From positions 81,327 to 145,326 of the forward strand of contig CAZUON010000003.1 in the NCBI GenBank assembly GCA_964621345.1: 64,000 nucleotides of DNA, read 5' to 3'. Of this stretch, positions 33,746-43,021 are shown in pieces (within the stretch, counting starts at the first letter, position 1; each line of letters begins with the position of its first letter). The notes under the pieces are model-generated. The model was not told where the DNA came from and ran no database searches. It saw only the letters and a program-made list of their open reading frames with translations. Both the position numbers and the translations under genes were made by a program. The stretch comes from Glaciecola sp964621345. Lineage in GTDB: Bacteria; Pseudomonadota; Gammaproteobacteria; Enterobacterales; Alteromonadaceae.

Positions 33746-36046
33746 AATACGCTCTAACAAAGATCGTTCTTTTTTTGGAGGTTTTACCGGATTGTCACGC
33801 ATTTCTTGGCAACTTGCTGGCGTGCTTAAGGCTGATTTTATAGCCGGTACACTAATCAAATTTGGGCACCCTGCTTGGGTTTGCTCACCTGTTTGCTCAT
33901 TAAAATGGGCAATGGTTAAAGTGGATGGAAAACTACGCGATAAGGTTTTGGGTGAGTTTTGCGCTTCAAACGCCGCGAAAATAGGCAATGCCCCCGTTGC
34001 ACCCGACATATTAATAGGCGTGTTGTCGTCGTGACCAACCCATACGGTGGTGACTAAATTACGGTCAAAGCCGGCAAACCAACTGTCGCGGTAATCATCC
34101 GTTGTACCGGTTTTTCCGGCCATATTTATGTGTGGAAACTGCGCGCCGAGCCCCTTGGCAGTGCCTTCTTTAGTCACTTTATGTAAGGCGTAGTTGATGA
34201 GATAGGTAGCATCTTCATCGGCGCGGCGTTGTGAAAGCTCCTCGCGTTTCCATATAAGCTCGTTGTCGTGCGTGGTTACCGCATTTAAAGCATGAAGGGG
34301 TTTTAAAACGCCGCCATTACTAATGACCTGATATATTTGATTTACTTCAATGGGAGAAAGCTCAACAGCACCCAGTGCTAGCGAAGGCAGCGGCTCTACA
34401 GCTTTGTTGTAACCTAAGCGCTGCAAACTCGCTGCTGTTTCATCAAAGCCTATTTGGCTGGCAAGATTCACACTTGGCACGTTGTAAGACTTGACCAATG
34501 CGTCTAATAAAGATACTTCTCCCCTAAAGGTTTTATCGGCATTTTGTGGGCGCCATTTTTCACCTAACTTATCGTCAAACTCAACCGGCTCATCCGCTAA
34601 ACGTGTGGCCAAATGGAATTCAAAAGGGTTTTCCAATGCTGCCAAATATACCACCGGCTTAATCAAAGAGCCGATAGGCCGGTAAGCATTTAGCGCGCGG
34701 TTAAACCCAGCGAAGCTTGCTTGCTTACCACCCACAATCGCGCGAATTTCTCCGCTGGAAATATCGGTCACCACCATTGCAGCTTCTAAATTAGGCAAAT
34801 TACGTGCTTTGGATTGTTTCTCAACGGTGCTTGAAAGCGCTTTTTCAGCTCGGCGCTGGGCGTTAATGTCCAAGGTTGTAAATACCTTTACGCCAGATAA
34901 ACGTTTCTCCGCTGTAGGGACGACCGAATACAGTTCGTCACGCACTTTGTCCATAAATGCAGGATGTTGCCCCGACGCTAAGCTAGAGCTTGATGAGGTA
35001 TGTAAAGGCGATGAGATAGCAGCCTCATACTCTTGGGCAGATAGATACTGGCCATCAAATAAAATACGTAATACTAGATTGCGGCGTTCAAGGGAACGTT
35101 CGTTTTGCCGCACGGGGTGATAAAACGAGGGGCCCTTTACCATACCTACTAGCGTCGCTATTTCGGTTAAATCCAGCTCTTGTAAGGGCTTATTAAAGTA
35201 AAAGTGACTTGCCAAACCAAAACCATGTACCGCTACAGCGCCATTCTGACCTAAAAATACTTCGTTGATATACGCGTTGAGAATTTCGTCTTTGCTGTAG
35301 CGGGCATCAATAACAACCGCCATTGCTGCTTCTCGTAATTTACGAATGTAGCTACGTTCACGACTTAAATATAAGTTTTTTACTAATTGTTGCGTCAGGG
35401 TACTACCGCCTTGCACTGTGCGCCCGGCCATGATATTTGCAATGAGGGCACGCGCAATCGACAACGGCGCAATACCATGATGTTCATAAAATTTATTATC
35501 TTCGACCTGAATAAGTGCGATTTTTAGCATTTCTGGAATATCGGCATCCTGCATGAGCATGCGATCTTCTGACAAGCCCCCAACTAAGCGGGATATTAGC
35601 CAAGGTTCTAACATCACGCTGCGTGCATTTTGCTTACTATCCAAAAGCCTCAAGGTACTGATTCGTTCGTTGTTCCAATCTATCCTTAAAATGCGTTCTG
35701 GAGCATCTAAGTCAGCATATTGAAAAGCTCTTCGGTGAATAGTTAAGGTATCTTTACCTGTGGTGAACTCTCCCACGCTCGGCTGGCTAGTTACCAAGCG
35801 ATAACCTAATAAAGCTAATTCATCTTTAATTTGAGAAATAGATATTTCTTGCTCCAATTCAAGTCGCAAGGGCCGGGCATAAATTTGTGCAGGGACTTCC
35901 CATTTATTGCCTGAAAACTGTTGTTTAACCTGCGCGTCGATATACAGCAAATAGCTGGCAATAAGCACCAAAAACACAAAGCTAAGTTTAAAAAAGTGGC
36001 GCTTAACCCATCTAAAAGGAGCAAAGAGCACATCAGAAATTTTCAA
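33734..36046 (-). CDS. mrcB: Bifunctional penicillin-binding protein 1b
   Basis: Class A PBP, 770 aa, that polymerises lipid II and cross-links peptidoglycan from the inner membrane. It has a short cytoplasmic N-terminus, a membrane helix (about 19-36), a UB2H-like domain (about 55-140) that in E. coli binds the activator LpoB, a GT51 domain with catalytic E182 in VEDNKFYEHHG and QGGSTLTQQLVKNLYLSRERS, and a transpeptidase domain with SxxK (GSLIKP, about 460), SYN (KSYNVPSVNLA) and KTG (AGKTGTTDDYRDSWFAGF). UB2H separates PBP1b from PBP1a. The E. coli N-terminal extension is absent. It is monocistronic and divergent from the PHA genes. Confidence 0.94.
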   Translation of the reverse strand: MKISDVLFAPFRWVKRHFFKLSFVFLVLIASYLLYIDAQVKQQFSGNKWEVPAQIYARPLRLELEQEISISQIKDELALLGYRLVTSQPSVGEFTTGKDTLTIHRRAFQYADLDAPERILRIDWNNERISTLRLLDSKQNARSVMLEPWLISRLVGGLSEDRMLMQDADIPEMLKIALIQVEDNKFYEHHGIAPLSIARALIANIMAGRTVQGGSTLTQQLVKNLYLSRERSYIRKLREAAMAVVIDARYSKDEILNAYINEVFLGQNGAVAVHGFGLASHFYFNKPLQELDLTEIATLVGMVKGPSFYHPVRQNERSLERRNLVLRILFDGQYLSAQEYEAAISSPLHTSSSSSLASGQHPAFMDKVRDELYSVVPTAEKRLSGVKVFTTLDINAQRRAEKALSSTVEKQSKARNLPNLEAAMVVTDISSGEIRAIVGGKQASFAGFNRALNAYRPIGSLIKPVVYLAALENPFEFHLATRLADEPVEFDDKLGEKWRPQNADKTFRGEVSLLDALVKSYNVPSVNLASQIGFDETAASLQRLGYNKAVEPLPSLALGAVELSPIEVNQIYQVISNGGVLKPLHALNAVTTHDNELIWKREELSQRRADEDATYLINYALHKVTKEGTAKGLGAQFPHINMAGKTGTTDDYRDSWFAGFDRNLVTTVWVGHDDNTPINMSGATGALPIFAAFEAQNSPKTLSRSFPSTLTIAHFNEQTGEQTQAGCPNLISVPAIKSALSTPASCQEMRDNPVKPPKKERSLLERIFDW

Positions 36047-36241
36047 AATACAACGGTCCCTTCTAATGACATTGTTTGACAGAGCCTAGCTTTGTTTAAA
36101 GGCGTTTACATCCGTGAATGCCGATGCCAGCAACCACCCTAAAGCTTAAAACGAACGCGCCTTGCTACCTTAGTCGAAAAGACTAGACATTAGTCAGGCA
36201 GATGCTTAGGCTGAAAGTTCAACCATTGAGCGCGAGGGCAA

Positions 36242-36490
36242 ATGATGAAAGTCACCATTGATTTAGAACTTACCCCAGCAGAGGCACGAGAAATATTCGG
36301 ACTACCGGATTTTAGCGGCTTACACGAATCTTTAACAGCCGACATGCTAAAAAAATGTCAACAAGACCCCACAATGGCGTTTGAGACTTTTCTTAAACCT
36401 GCGATGGAACAAGGTTTAAGTGGTTTCTCAAATTACCAAGACCTGATGAGCAAGTTTATGCAAGCAGGCGCCAAGCAGGCAAAAGAGTAA
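36242..36490 (+). CDS. Small PHA-cluster protein (DUF6489-like)
   Basis: 82-aa protein with the N-terminal pattern KVTIDLELTPAEAREIFGLPDFSGL and a helical, Gln/Met-rich second half. It resembles short DUF6489-type proteins found just before phaC in other genomes; no function is established. It begins 43 bases before phaC with the same orientation and is probably the first gene of that operon. A role at the granule surface or with PhaC is inferred from position only. The second ATG (residue 2) is an equally possible start. Confidence 0.7.
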   Translation: MMKVTIDLELTPAEAREIFGLPDFSGLHESLTADMLKKCQQDPTMAFETFLKPAMEQGLSGFSNYQDLMSKFMQAGAKQAKE

Positions 36491-36533
36491 AGGTCTTTAT
36501 AAAAGCACACAAGACAAATCAAAAGGACAAATT

Positions 36534-38318
36534 ATGGGTAATGATGAATCTGAAATCTTAAGCTACCTTGATAAGTACGCCACCGTATTTAACAGTATGG
36601 CTCAAGAAATACTCAGCCGGGCGAACAAGGAAGGCGCCAACAACTACCCTAACCCTTTTAATAAAGAGCGTTTGGACCAGTTACTTAGTGGCGATACAAA
36701 AATTGATGCAAACAAGCTTATGCAACATCAGTTTTCGTACATGCAAAAGCAATCCGAATTATGGCAACAGGCTTCAAAGGCCATGTTAGGTGAGGCCGCC
36801 TCAAGCGATGATAAAGCAACATCAAAGGATAAAAAGGATCGCCGTTTTGCCCATCAACAATGGGATGACAACCCCGTTTATAAATATATTAAAGATTCTT
36901 ATTTGGTAAACGCTGAAATGATCACCAATATGGTCGACAGCATCGAATTTAGTGATCCCAAGGCCAAGCAACAAGCGCAATTTTTTACGCGCCAATATGT
37001 TAACTCCCTGTCACCCACAAATTTTGTACTGACTAACCCCGACGTATGCGAAGAAATTTTAGCCACGAAAGGACAGTCTTTGGTCAAAGGCATGCAGGCC
37101 TATCTTGAGGATTTAGAAGAAAGTCCGCTTGAAGCCTTCAAGATGCGTCAATCTGATGCTAAAGCGTTTACCCTAGGCGAAAACCTCGCCTATTCAAAAG
37201 GTAAAGTCGTTTACCGTAATGAACTCATTGAATTGTTGCACTATGAACCAAAGTCTAAAACACAGCATTCGCTGCCCATGCTAATCGTCCCGCCTTTTAT
37301 TAATAAATATTACGTCCTAGATTTAGAAGAAAAGAAATCCATGGTGCAAGGGCTACTCGATAGCGGCCATAGCGTTTTTATGGTGTCGTGGGTGAACGCA
37401 GAGAGCGATTTAGCCGGACAAGATTTTTTTGACTATATGCGTAAAGGTCCGTTGGCGGCTATTGAAGTTGCAAAAACGATCAGTAACGAGGGGCAAGTAA
37501 ACGTTACCGGCTTTTGTGTAGGCGGAACTTTGAGCGCGGTAACGGCAGCGTATTTGCGCGGCAAAGGCGATAACAGTATTGCCTCATTAACCCTACTGAC
37601 TACTTTACTCGACTTTGAAGAGCCTGGTGAAGTGGGAAATTACTTTTCTGAAGATATGCTGCCAATGATTGAGCAAAATGCTGAGATGAAAGGCGTGTTC
37701 GACGGCCGAATTATCGCTATGAGTTTTAGCCTATTGCGCGAAAATGCCTTGTTCTGGTCCTTCTTTATCGATAACTATCTTAAAGGTAAGGACCCTGCCC
37801 CCTTTGATATTCTATATTGGAACAGCGATTCAACCAATATTCCTGCAGCATGCTTTAAACAATATTTACATATGACCTATTGGAAGAACGCACTAAAGGA
37901 CCCAGGAAAAGTCGTAGTAGACGATGTACCTATTGATTTTGGCAACATCGATATGCCTTGTTATTTTTTAAGCACAGTGGCAGATCACATTGTGTTGTGG
38001 AAAGGCGCGTATGAGGGCACAAAACTCGTATCTGGAAAAAGTCGATTTGTACTTTCTGGGTCTGGCCACATCGCGGGTGTTATTAATCCAACAAAAGGCG
38101 GTAAATATCCGCATTGGATTAACGATGACTTAGGCGATAGTCCTGAACAGTGGTTTGAAGGTGCTACCGAACAATCCGGCTCTTGGTGGCAAGATTGGCA
38201 TAAATGGTTGAAGCCCCTTGCCGGGAAACGCAAAAATGCAAAGCAACCTGGGTCGCATGTCGACTATCCTGCATTAGACGATGCACCGGGTAGATATGTA
38301 TTAAAACGTTTAGAGTGA
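36534..38318 (+). CDS. phaC: Class I poly(3-hydroxyalkanoate) synthase
   Basis: Polymerises 3-hydroxyacyl-CoA (mainly 3-hydroxybutyryl-CoA) into storage granules. 594 aa, a class I length. The lipase-like box is GFCVGG with catalytic Cys328; D484 lies in TVADHIVLWKGAY and H512 in SGSGHIAGVINPTKGGKYPHW, completing the triad. The N-terminal ~200 residues are the variable helical region. A strong AAAGGACAAATT lies before the ATG. A terminator follows at 38357, so phaR has its own transcript. Confidence 0.95.
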   Translation: MGNDESEILSYLDKYATVFNSMAQEILSRANKEGANNYPNPFNKERLDQLLSGDTKIDANKLMQHQFSYMQKQSELWQQASKAMLGEAASSDDKATSKDKKDRRFAHQQWDDNPVYKYIKDSYLVNAEMITNMVDSIEFSDPKAKQQAQFFTRQYVNSLSPTNFVLTNPDVCEEILATKGQSLVKGMQAYLEDLEESPLEAFKMRQSDAKAFTLGENLAYSKGKVVYRNELIELLHYEPKSKTQHSLPMLIVPPFINKYYVLDLEEKKSMVQGLLDSGHSVFMVSWVNAESDLAGQDFFDYMRKGPLAAIEVAKTISNEGQVNVTGFCVGGTLSAVTAAYLRGKGDNSIASLTLLTTLLDFEEPGEVGNYFSEDMLPMIEQNAEMKGVFDGRIIAMSFSLLRENALFWSFFIDNYLKGKDPAPFDILYWNSDSTNIPAACFKQYLHMTYWKNALKDPGKVVVDDVPIDFGNIDMPCYFLSTVADHIVLWKGAYEGTKLVSGKSRFVLSGSGHIAGVINPTKGGKYPHWINDDLGDSPEQWFEGATEQSGSWWQDWHKWLKPLAGKRKNAKQPGSHVDYPALDDAPGRYVLKRLE

Positions 38319-38356
38319 TATGATTGAAGCGCGACCTAAGTTATCGTGCAATAAAT

Positions 38357-38396
38357 AACGCCGAACTGGATACTGATGCACAGCTCGGCGTTTTTT
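38357..38396 (+). terminator. Rho-independent terminator after phaC
   Basis: Stem AACGCCGAACTG / CAGCTCGGCGTT with one mismatch and a 10-base loop, then six T. It lies 38 bases after the phaC stop. Confidence 0.88.
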
Positions 38397-38472
38397 GTTG
38401 TTTATTCTTTGTTTTTTAAGACAGCATATTTTTAAGACAGCGCTTTTTGCGTACAAAAGGTAAAGCAATACT

Positions 38473-38901
38473 GTGATCATCATAAAGAAATATCCAAATC
38501 GTCGTTTATACGACACTAGCAAAAGCCAATATGTAAACCTTGAGTACATCAAAGTTCTGATTAACGAACGCGAAGAATTTAGCATTGTCGATTCAAAAAC
38601 TGACAAAGACATCACCAAAAGTGTGTTATTGCAAATCATTAGTGAGTCTGAAACTAACGAACAGCAGTCGTTATTGACCGACGCCCTTCTTAAAAGCCTG
38701 ATCCGTTTTTACGATAGCGACATGGAGGTGTATGTACGTCAGTATTTAGAGCAGAGCTTGGTGCAATTTATTGAGCAACAAGACAAAATGCAGGGCATGA
38801 TGAAGAACATGGTGGATAACTCACCAATGGGTTTATTTACCAAAATCATGGAAAAGAATCTAAATGCTTGGCAGTACGACAAAAGTAGTAAAGACAAATA
38901 A
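38473..38901 (+). CDS. phaR: PHA synthesis repressor PhaR
   Basis: 142-aa regulator that binds DNA when polymer is scarce and is titrated off by nascent PHA granules. The N-terminal domain IIKKYPNRRLYDTSKSQYVNLEYIKVLINE is the characteristic PHB/PHA accumulation regulator DNA-binding domain; the second part (QQSLLTDALLKSLIRFYDSDMEVYVRQYLEQSL) binds polymer. The GTG start is immediately before the conserved IIIKKYPNRRLYD. Likely targets are the two palindromes before the phasin gene at 39086. Confidence 0.92.
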   Translation: MIIIKKYPNRRLYDTSKSQYVNLEYIKVLINEREEFSIVDSKTDKDITKSVLLQIISESETNEQQSLLTDALLKSLIRFYDSDMEVYVRQYLEQSLVQFIEQQDKMQGMMKNMVDNSPMGLFTKIMEKNLNAWQYDKSSKDK

Positions 38902-38964
38902 ACTTAATACTTTCAATTAGTTAACATATAAAAACTCATCAAATCTAAGTTCTCAATCAAAAAA

Positions 38965-39046
38965 TGTTGCACTGCAACAAAATTTCACTTGATCTTTCCT
39001 ATAGATTGGCTATTATTTAACCATAAGCGATGTTGCAGCGCAGCAA
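38965..39046 (+). promoter_or_regulatory. Phasin promoter flanked by two PhaR-like operators
   Basis: A perfect dyad TGTTGCA-C-TGCAACA (38965-38979) and a related imperfect one, TTGCAGCGCAGCAA (39033-39046), bracket a promoter-like pair TTGATC (38989) and TATTAT (39011) separated by 16 bases. PhaR sites in other bacteria are TGC/GCA-rich dyads in phasin promoters. The layout fits direct repression of the phasin gene by the adjacent phaR product. Confidence 0.65.
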
Positions 39047-39085
39047 AATGTGATTTCGCACTAATTTAAATTCAATGAGGTCAAG

Positions 39086-39814
39086 ATGATGTTTGGTAAC
39101 TTTTCTCAACAAATGAAAAACTCTACAAAGCCAGTCAGTACTTTGCTCGAAATGAATGCGAAAACGCTGGAAATGATGTCGCAGCAAAACACTGTGTTTT
39201 TCTCTGGCGTGATGAGCGACAGCGTAAAATTAGTCGAATCCCTCGCGAGCCAAACTGAGTTGAAAGGGGTTATGGCAGCGCAGTCTGTTTATGCTGAGTC
39301 AGTACGAGAGCGCTTAACTAGCACTTCAAAAACGACCTTTGGCAACTTATCTGCCATCGGGAATGAAGTAGCAGGCATGATGAAAGGCTCACTCGAGACT
39401 GCAACAGCTGAAGCAAAACAGGCATTTACGCAAACTGCTCCGGTAGTGCAACAAAGCCCAAGTGTTAAAAAAGCGAGTGCTAAAAAGGCTCCGAGCAAAC
39501 AGAAAAAAGCGGAAGCAGCGCCAAAAGTAGTCGCTAAAACTATACAAAAACCTGCGGAAAAGCCAGCACCAACAATTAAGCCGCAAGCAACGCCAGCCGT
39601 TGCCGAAAAACCCAAAGTGGTAAAAGCCGCTGTTAACAAAGAAGCGCCTGTTAAACCCGCGACTAAAAAGGTTGCGACTAAAAAGACTACTGCTAAAAAA
39701 GTAGTCGCAAAACAAAATGTATCAAAGACTGCGCCAACAAAAGCGCCGTCAAAAAAAGCGGTTGCTGAATTGAGTCCCGCTGATGTAAAAGCTTCGCCGT
39801 CAAAATCAGCATAA
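39086..39814 (+). CDS. Phasin with histone-H1-like Lys/Ala/Pro tail (PhaF-like)
   Basis: 242 aa. Residues 1-125 form an amphipathic phasin domain (FSQQMKNSTKPVSTLLEMNAKTLEMMSQQNTVFFSGVMSDSVKLVESLAS) that coats PHA granules. Residues ~128-242 are a low-complexity tail of Lys, Ala, Pro and Val with repeated KKA/KPA/KKV units, like the DNA-binding tail of PhaF in Pseudomonas, which links granules to the nucleoid and helps share them at division. The DNA-binding role here is inferred from composition. It lies behind the two PhaR-like sites and 47 bases before a second phasin. Confidence 0.85.
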   Translation: MMFGNFSQQMKNSTKPVSTLLEMNAKTLEMMSQQNTVFFSGVMSDSVKLVESLASQTELKGVMAAQSVYAESVRERLTSTSKTTFGNLSAIGNEVAGMMKGSLETATAEAKQAFTQTAPVVQQSPSVKKASAKKAPSKQKKAEAAPKVVAKTIQKPAEKPAPTIKPQATPAVAEKPKVVKAAVNKEAPVKPATKKVATKKTTAKKVVAKQNVSKTAPTKAPSKKAVAELSPADVKASPSKSA

Positions 39815-39861
39815 ACAAAAATTTATTTTAATTTACTACCTTAATATTTTGGAGAAAGACT

Positions 39862-40206
39862 ATGATTGATCAACTAAACGAACAATTTAAAGATTCACTT
39901 AAGCCTGTAACTGAACTTGCTACGTTAAACATGAGTGTTTTACAAGAGCTTGCTGAAAAGCAAAACGCATTGTTTACTACCCTTATGTCTAACGGCGTTT
40001 CTTTTGCAGAAACCGCAGGTCAGCAAAAAGATGTAATGAGCTTAGCTGAAGCGCAAAAAGCATATCTTGCGACCTTACAAGAGACCATCACAGCTTCTGC
40101 TAAAGAGACTTACACTTTAGTAAGTGGTGCACAAGAAAAAGCGGGCGTGATGATGAAAGATCTTGGTGAAGAAATCACATCTAAAATGGCAACTGCTGGT
40201 AAGTAA
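39862..40206 (+). CDS. phaP: Phasin family protein
   Basis: 114-aa granule-associated phasin without a tail. The pattern MIDQLNEQFKDSLKPVTELATLNMSVLQELAEKQNALFTTLMSNGVSFAE matches the phasin domain and is clearly paralogous to the first half of the gene at 39086. A TTTGGAGAAAG ribosome site precedes the ATG. It is probably co-transcribed with the upstream phasin and ends at a strong terminator. Confidence 0.88.
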   Translation: MIDQLNEQFKDSLKPVTELATLNMSVLQELAEKQNALFTTLMSNGVSFAETAGQQKDVMSLAEAQKAYLATLQETITASAKETYTLVSGAQEKAGVMMKDLGEEITSKMATAGK

Positions 40207-40263
40207 GTAGCCATCTGCTTAGTGAAAGAGTTATGTTAGTATCAAGCTTTGTTTGATGCAGTG

Positions 40264-40313
40264 AAAAAGCTTCAATCAACAAGTCGGAAACGCTTGGATT
40301 GAAGCTTTTTTTT
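40264..40313 (+). terminator. Rho-independent terminator after the phasin genes
   Basis: Long stem AAAAGCTTCAATC / GATTGAAGCTTTT followed by a T-run. It lies about 60 bases after the phasin stop and separates the phasins from phaZ. Confidence 0.9.
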
Positions 40314-40334
40314 AGCCTTTAATTGGAGAATATT

Positions 40335-41591
40335 ATGAATTATCAGGCCTACGACTACCTTGCCCGTACCGGCGAAATGATGAATGAAGGTTTGGGTATA
40401 GTGAGCGATTTAGTGTCTCATCCCTCCAATCCATTTTCTTACACATGGAGCGGGCGACTCACCAAAGCGACACTCGAAACAGCAATGAGACTCACCCGCC
40501 GTTATGACAAACTTGGTTTTAACATTGATGAAGTGACCATCAATAACAAACAATTTAAAGTGCGCGAAGACATTGTTGTAAGTAAACCTTTTTGCGAACT
40601 GACCCATTTTAAAACCATTGGACATACCGATAAAGACAAAGTGCTTTTAGTCGCACCGCTTTCTGGCCACCATGCCACACTATTAAAGGGCACAGTTGAA
40701 GCCCTTTTACCTGAACATGAGGTATATATCACCGACTGGGCCGACGCCCGTGAAGTTCCCTTAGAAGAAGGCGCTTTTTCTTTCGACTGCTATGTTTCTT
40801 ATTTAATTGAATTTTTAAACTTTTTGGGCGAAGACACGCATATGGTGGCGATTTGTCAGCCTACTGTGCAGGCCTTGATTGCTACTGCGGTTATGGCCGA
40901 AGAAAATAACCCTAATACGCCCAAATCTTTAAGCCTTATGGCTGGACCTCTGGACACCACTAAAAATCCAACTCGGGTAAATGAATTTGCGCATAGCAAA
41001 CCTATGTCTTGGTATCGTAACGTTGCCATTATGAAGGTTCCAATTGGATACCCAGGTGAAGGGCGTCAGGTCTATCCTGGGTTCATGCAATTAGGTGGCT
41101 TCATTTCAATGAACCAAGAAGCACATATGAAGAAGTATCAGAGCTATTTCCAAAACTTGTTGTTTGGTGAAGATGAAGATGCTGATCGTTTTCGTGCATT
41201 TTACGACGAGTATATGGCTGTTCTGGATATGCCTGCTGAGTTTTACCTAGAAACTATTGAACGTATTTTTAAGAACAACGAAGTCGCAAACCGCACTATC
41301 ACCTATCAAGGTAAAACCGTGAATTTTGATGCCATCAAAAATACTGCTTTGCTCACAGTAGAAGGCGCAAACGACGATATATGCGGATTAGGACAAACCC
41401 AAGCAGCGCAAGATATTTGCACAAAAATACCTAAGAAAATGCGCAAGCATCACGTTCAGTCTGGCGCGGGACATTACGGTATTTTTAGTGGGTCTATGTA
41501 TCGCAAGAACATTCGCCCCATTGTGACAGAGTTTATTAATCAATATAGTCCCACTGATGAAAGCGCTAATGCAAAAGTGGGTGTTAAATAA
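40335..41591 (+). CDS. phaZ: Intracellular PHA depolymerase
   Basis: 418 aa from the preferred ATG at 40335, which has GGAGA just upstream; an in-frame TTG at 40323 overlaps that ribosome site and is less likely. It degrades native amorphous PHB in the cytoplasm. The nucleophile is Cys174 in MVAICQPTVQAL, as in Ralstonia PhaZa1, not a Ser lipase box; the Asp lies in VEGANDDICG and the His in GAGHYGIFSG. The block LVAPLSGHHATLLKGTVEALLPEHEVYITDWADAR is typical of the family. It completes synthesis, storage and mobilisation in one locus. Confidence 0.92.
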   Translation: MNYQAYDYLARTGEMMNEGLGIVSDLVSHPSNPFSYTWSGRLTKATLETAMRLTRRYDKLGFNIDEVTINNKQFKVREDIVVSKPFCELTHFKTIGHTDKDKVLLVAPLSGHHATLLKGTVEALLPEHEVYITDWADAREVPLEEGAFSFDCYVSYLIEFLNFLGEDTHMVAICQPTVQALIATAVMAEENNPNTPKSLSLMAGPLDTTKNPTRVNEFAHSKPMSWYRNVAIMKVPIGYPGEGRQVYPGFMQLGGFISMNQEAHMKKYQSYFQNLLFGEDEDADRFRAFYDEYMAVLDMPAEFYLETIERIFKNNEVANRTITYQGKTVNFDAIKNTALLTVEGANDDICGLGQTQAAQDICTKIPKKMRKHHVQSGAGHYGIFSGSMYRKNIRPIVTEFINQYSPTDESANAKVGVK

Positions 41592-41620
41592 TATACGAGT
41601 TTCAATTGTCTAGATGAACT

Positions 41621-41649
41621 AAGTTAGTTAGAGTTTCTCTAACTAACTT
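41621..41649. other. Perfect 13-bp hairpin downstream of phaZ
   Basis: AAGTTAGTTAGAG and its exact complement CTCTAACTAACTT around a 3-base loop, 30 bases after the phaZ stop and 28 before the next start. It lacks a T-run, so it may be a weak terminator or a transcript-stabilising 3' stem. Confidence 0.6.
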
Positions 41650-41676
41650 ATTCTACCAATAAGATAAGGATTATCT

Positions 41677-42954
41677 TTGTTGAAAGCTCCTTCATTTTTT
41701 CGTTCTCGTCATATTTGCTGCGGTGCAAAGCTAAGCTTAGCCGCTATTAGCTTTGTGTGTTTGTCACATTCTGCTAACGCCGACACTTTACAGCAGTACA
41801 TTGAATCACAGCGCTCAGAATTTGCTTCTTGTTTAGAGAAAAAGGCTGAAGCCGCTGTTAGCGCTGGTGTCGATGAAACAAGAGTGAAATCGGAATTTGC
41901 ACAATTAAAGTTCGTTCCAAGAGTGATTGAATTAGACCGCTCTCAACCAGAATTTGTCTCAACCTTCCCAGATTATTACAGCAAACGCGTGAATGAATGG
42001 CGCATCAATAAAGGCCGCGAAAAATACGATATGTATCGCGACTTTTTGCACGAATTAACAGCAGAATACGGCGTACCTGGACATTATATAATTTCATTTT
42101 GGGGTCTTGAAACTAACTATGGTGGCTACAAAGGGAATATGTCTACCTTAGATTCACTCGCAACTTTGGCCTGTGAACCACGCCGTGCGACCTTTTTTAC
42201 TCAAGAACTATTTTTAGCCTTAAAACTGATGGACCGTGAAAACCTTAACAAAGCACAAATGCAAGGTTCTTGGGCCGGTGCCATGGGTCATACCCAGTTT
42301 ATGCCAACCGCGTACACCAATTATGCAATTGATGGCGATGGCGACGGGGTCGTTAATCTTTGGGAAAGTGAAAAAGATGCACTTGCTTCTGCGGCACATT
42401 TTTTATGGAAACTAGGTTGGACGCCGGGTTTACGTTGGGGGCGAGAAGTACAATTACCTCAAGGGTTCGACTATGCCTTAGCTGGCGGTAAAAGTCAGTC
42501 GGTGAGTGAATGGGCAAGCTTGGGCGTGACCAAAGCCGATGGTAGTGCGCTGGGTCAGGCAGATATCGAAGCCAGATTAATTGTACCCGCAGGTGCCAGC
42601 GGCCCAGCATTTTTGCGTTACGCTAACTTTAGAACTATTTTGCGCTGGAACAATTCTGAGTTTTACGGGATTGCAGTTGGGCAGTTAGCTAATCAGATAG
42701 CCGGTGGCCCCGGACTTGTTGCTGCCTTACCTGAGCTGCCAAAATATAGCATTGCACAAATGGCAGTTGTACAGCGCAATCTCAACGCATTGGGTTTCGA
42801 TGTTGGCGGTGCCGACGGTATTATTGGCCCTGCCACGCGCGCTGGTATAAGAGCATTTCAAGCACAAAACGAACTGATTGCTGACGGTTTCCCCTCACCA
42901 GAGACGCTAGACAAGCTCACTGGTTTAGTAGAACAATTAAAGCAAGAAGGATAA
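41677..42954 (+). CDS. Lytic murein transglycosylase (MltB family) with peptidoglycan-binding domain
   Basis: 425 aa. It cleaves peptidoglycan glycosidic bonds with formation of 1,6-anhydro ends, in the periplasm. The N-terminal hydrophobic segment (about 18-35, ending SHSANA) is a signal peptide with no clear lipobox. The SLT domain has catalytic E145 in SFWGLETNYGGYKG and the family block GSWAGAMGHTQFMPTAYTNYAIDGDGDG. A C-terminal PG_binding_1 domain (about 360-420: VVQRNLNALGFDVGGADGIIGPATRAGIRAFQ) anchors it to the wall. The start is one of two consecutive TTG codons behind AAGGA. Confidence 0.88.
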   Translation: MLKAPSFFRSRHICCGAKLSLAAISFVCLSHSANADTLQQYIESQRSEFASCLEKKAEAAVSAGVDETRVKSEFAQLKFVPRVIELDRSQPEFVSTFPDYYSKRVNEWRINKGREKYDMYRDFLHELTAEYGVPGHYIISFWGLETNYGGYKGNMSTLDSLATLACEPRRATFFTQELFLALKLMDRENLNKAQMQGSWAGAMGHTQFMPTAYTNYAIDGDGDGVVNLWESEKDALASAAHFLWKLGWTPGLRWGREVQLPQGFDYALAGGKSQSVSEWASLGVTKADGSALGQADIEARLIVPAGASGPAFLRYANFRTILRWNNSEFYGIAVGQLANQIAGGPGLVAALPELPKYSIAQMAVVQRNLNALGFDVGGADGIIGPATRAGIRAFQAQNELIADGFPSPETLDKLTGLVEQLKQEG

Positions 42955-43021
42955 TCGGAAGTTGTGATATCGCTATGCGCTATAATAGCATTTTATGCAG
43001 TTCCAATACGTTAGGATAAAT

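Noticed and set aside
36181..36195. GACTA-N5-TAGTC dyad before the DUF6489-like gene as a TetR operator
   Set aside because: Only 5-bp arms, and not the same as the 20896 palindrome; such dyads are expected by chance.
39289..39715. Two long minus-strand frames opposite the phasin tail
   Set aside because: Produced by the low-complexity Lys/Ala/Pro codons of the phasin gene; the encoded residues are compositionally biased.
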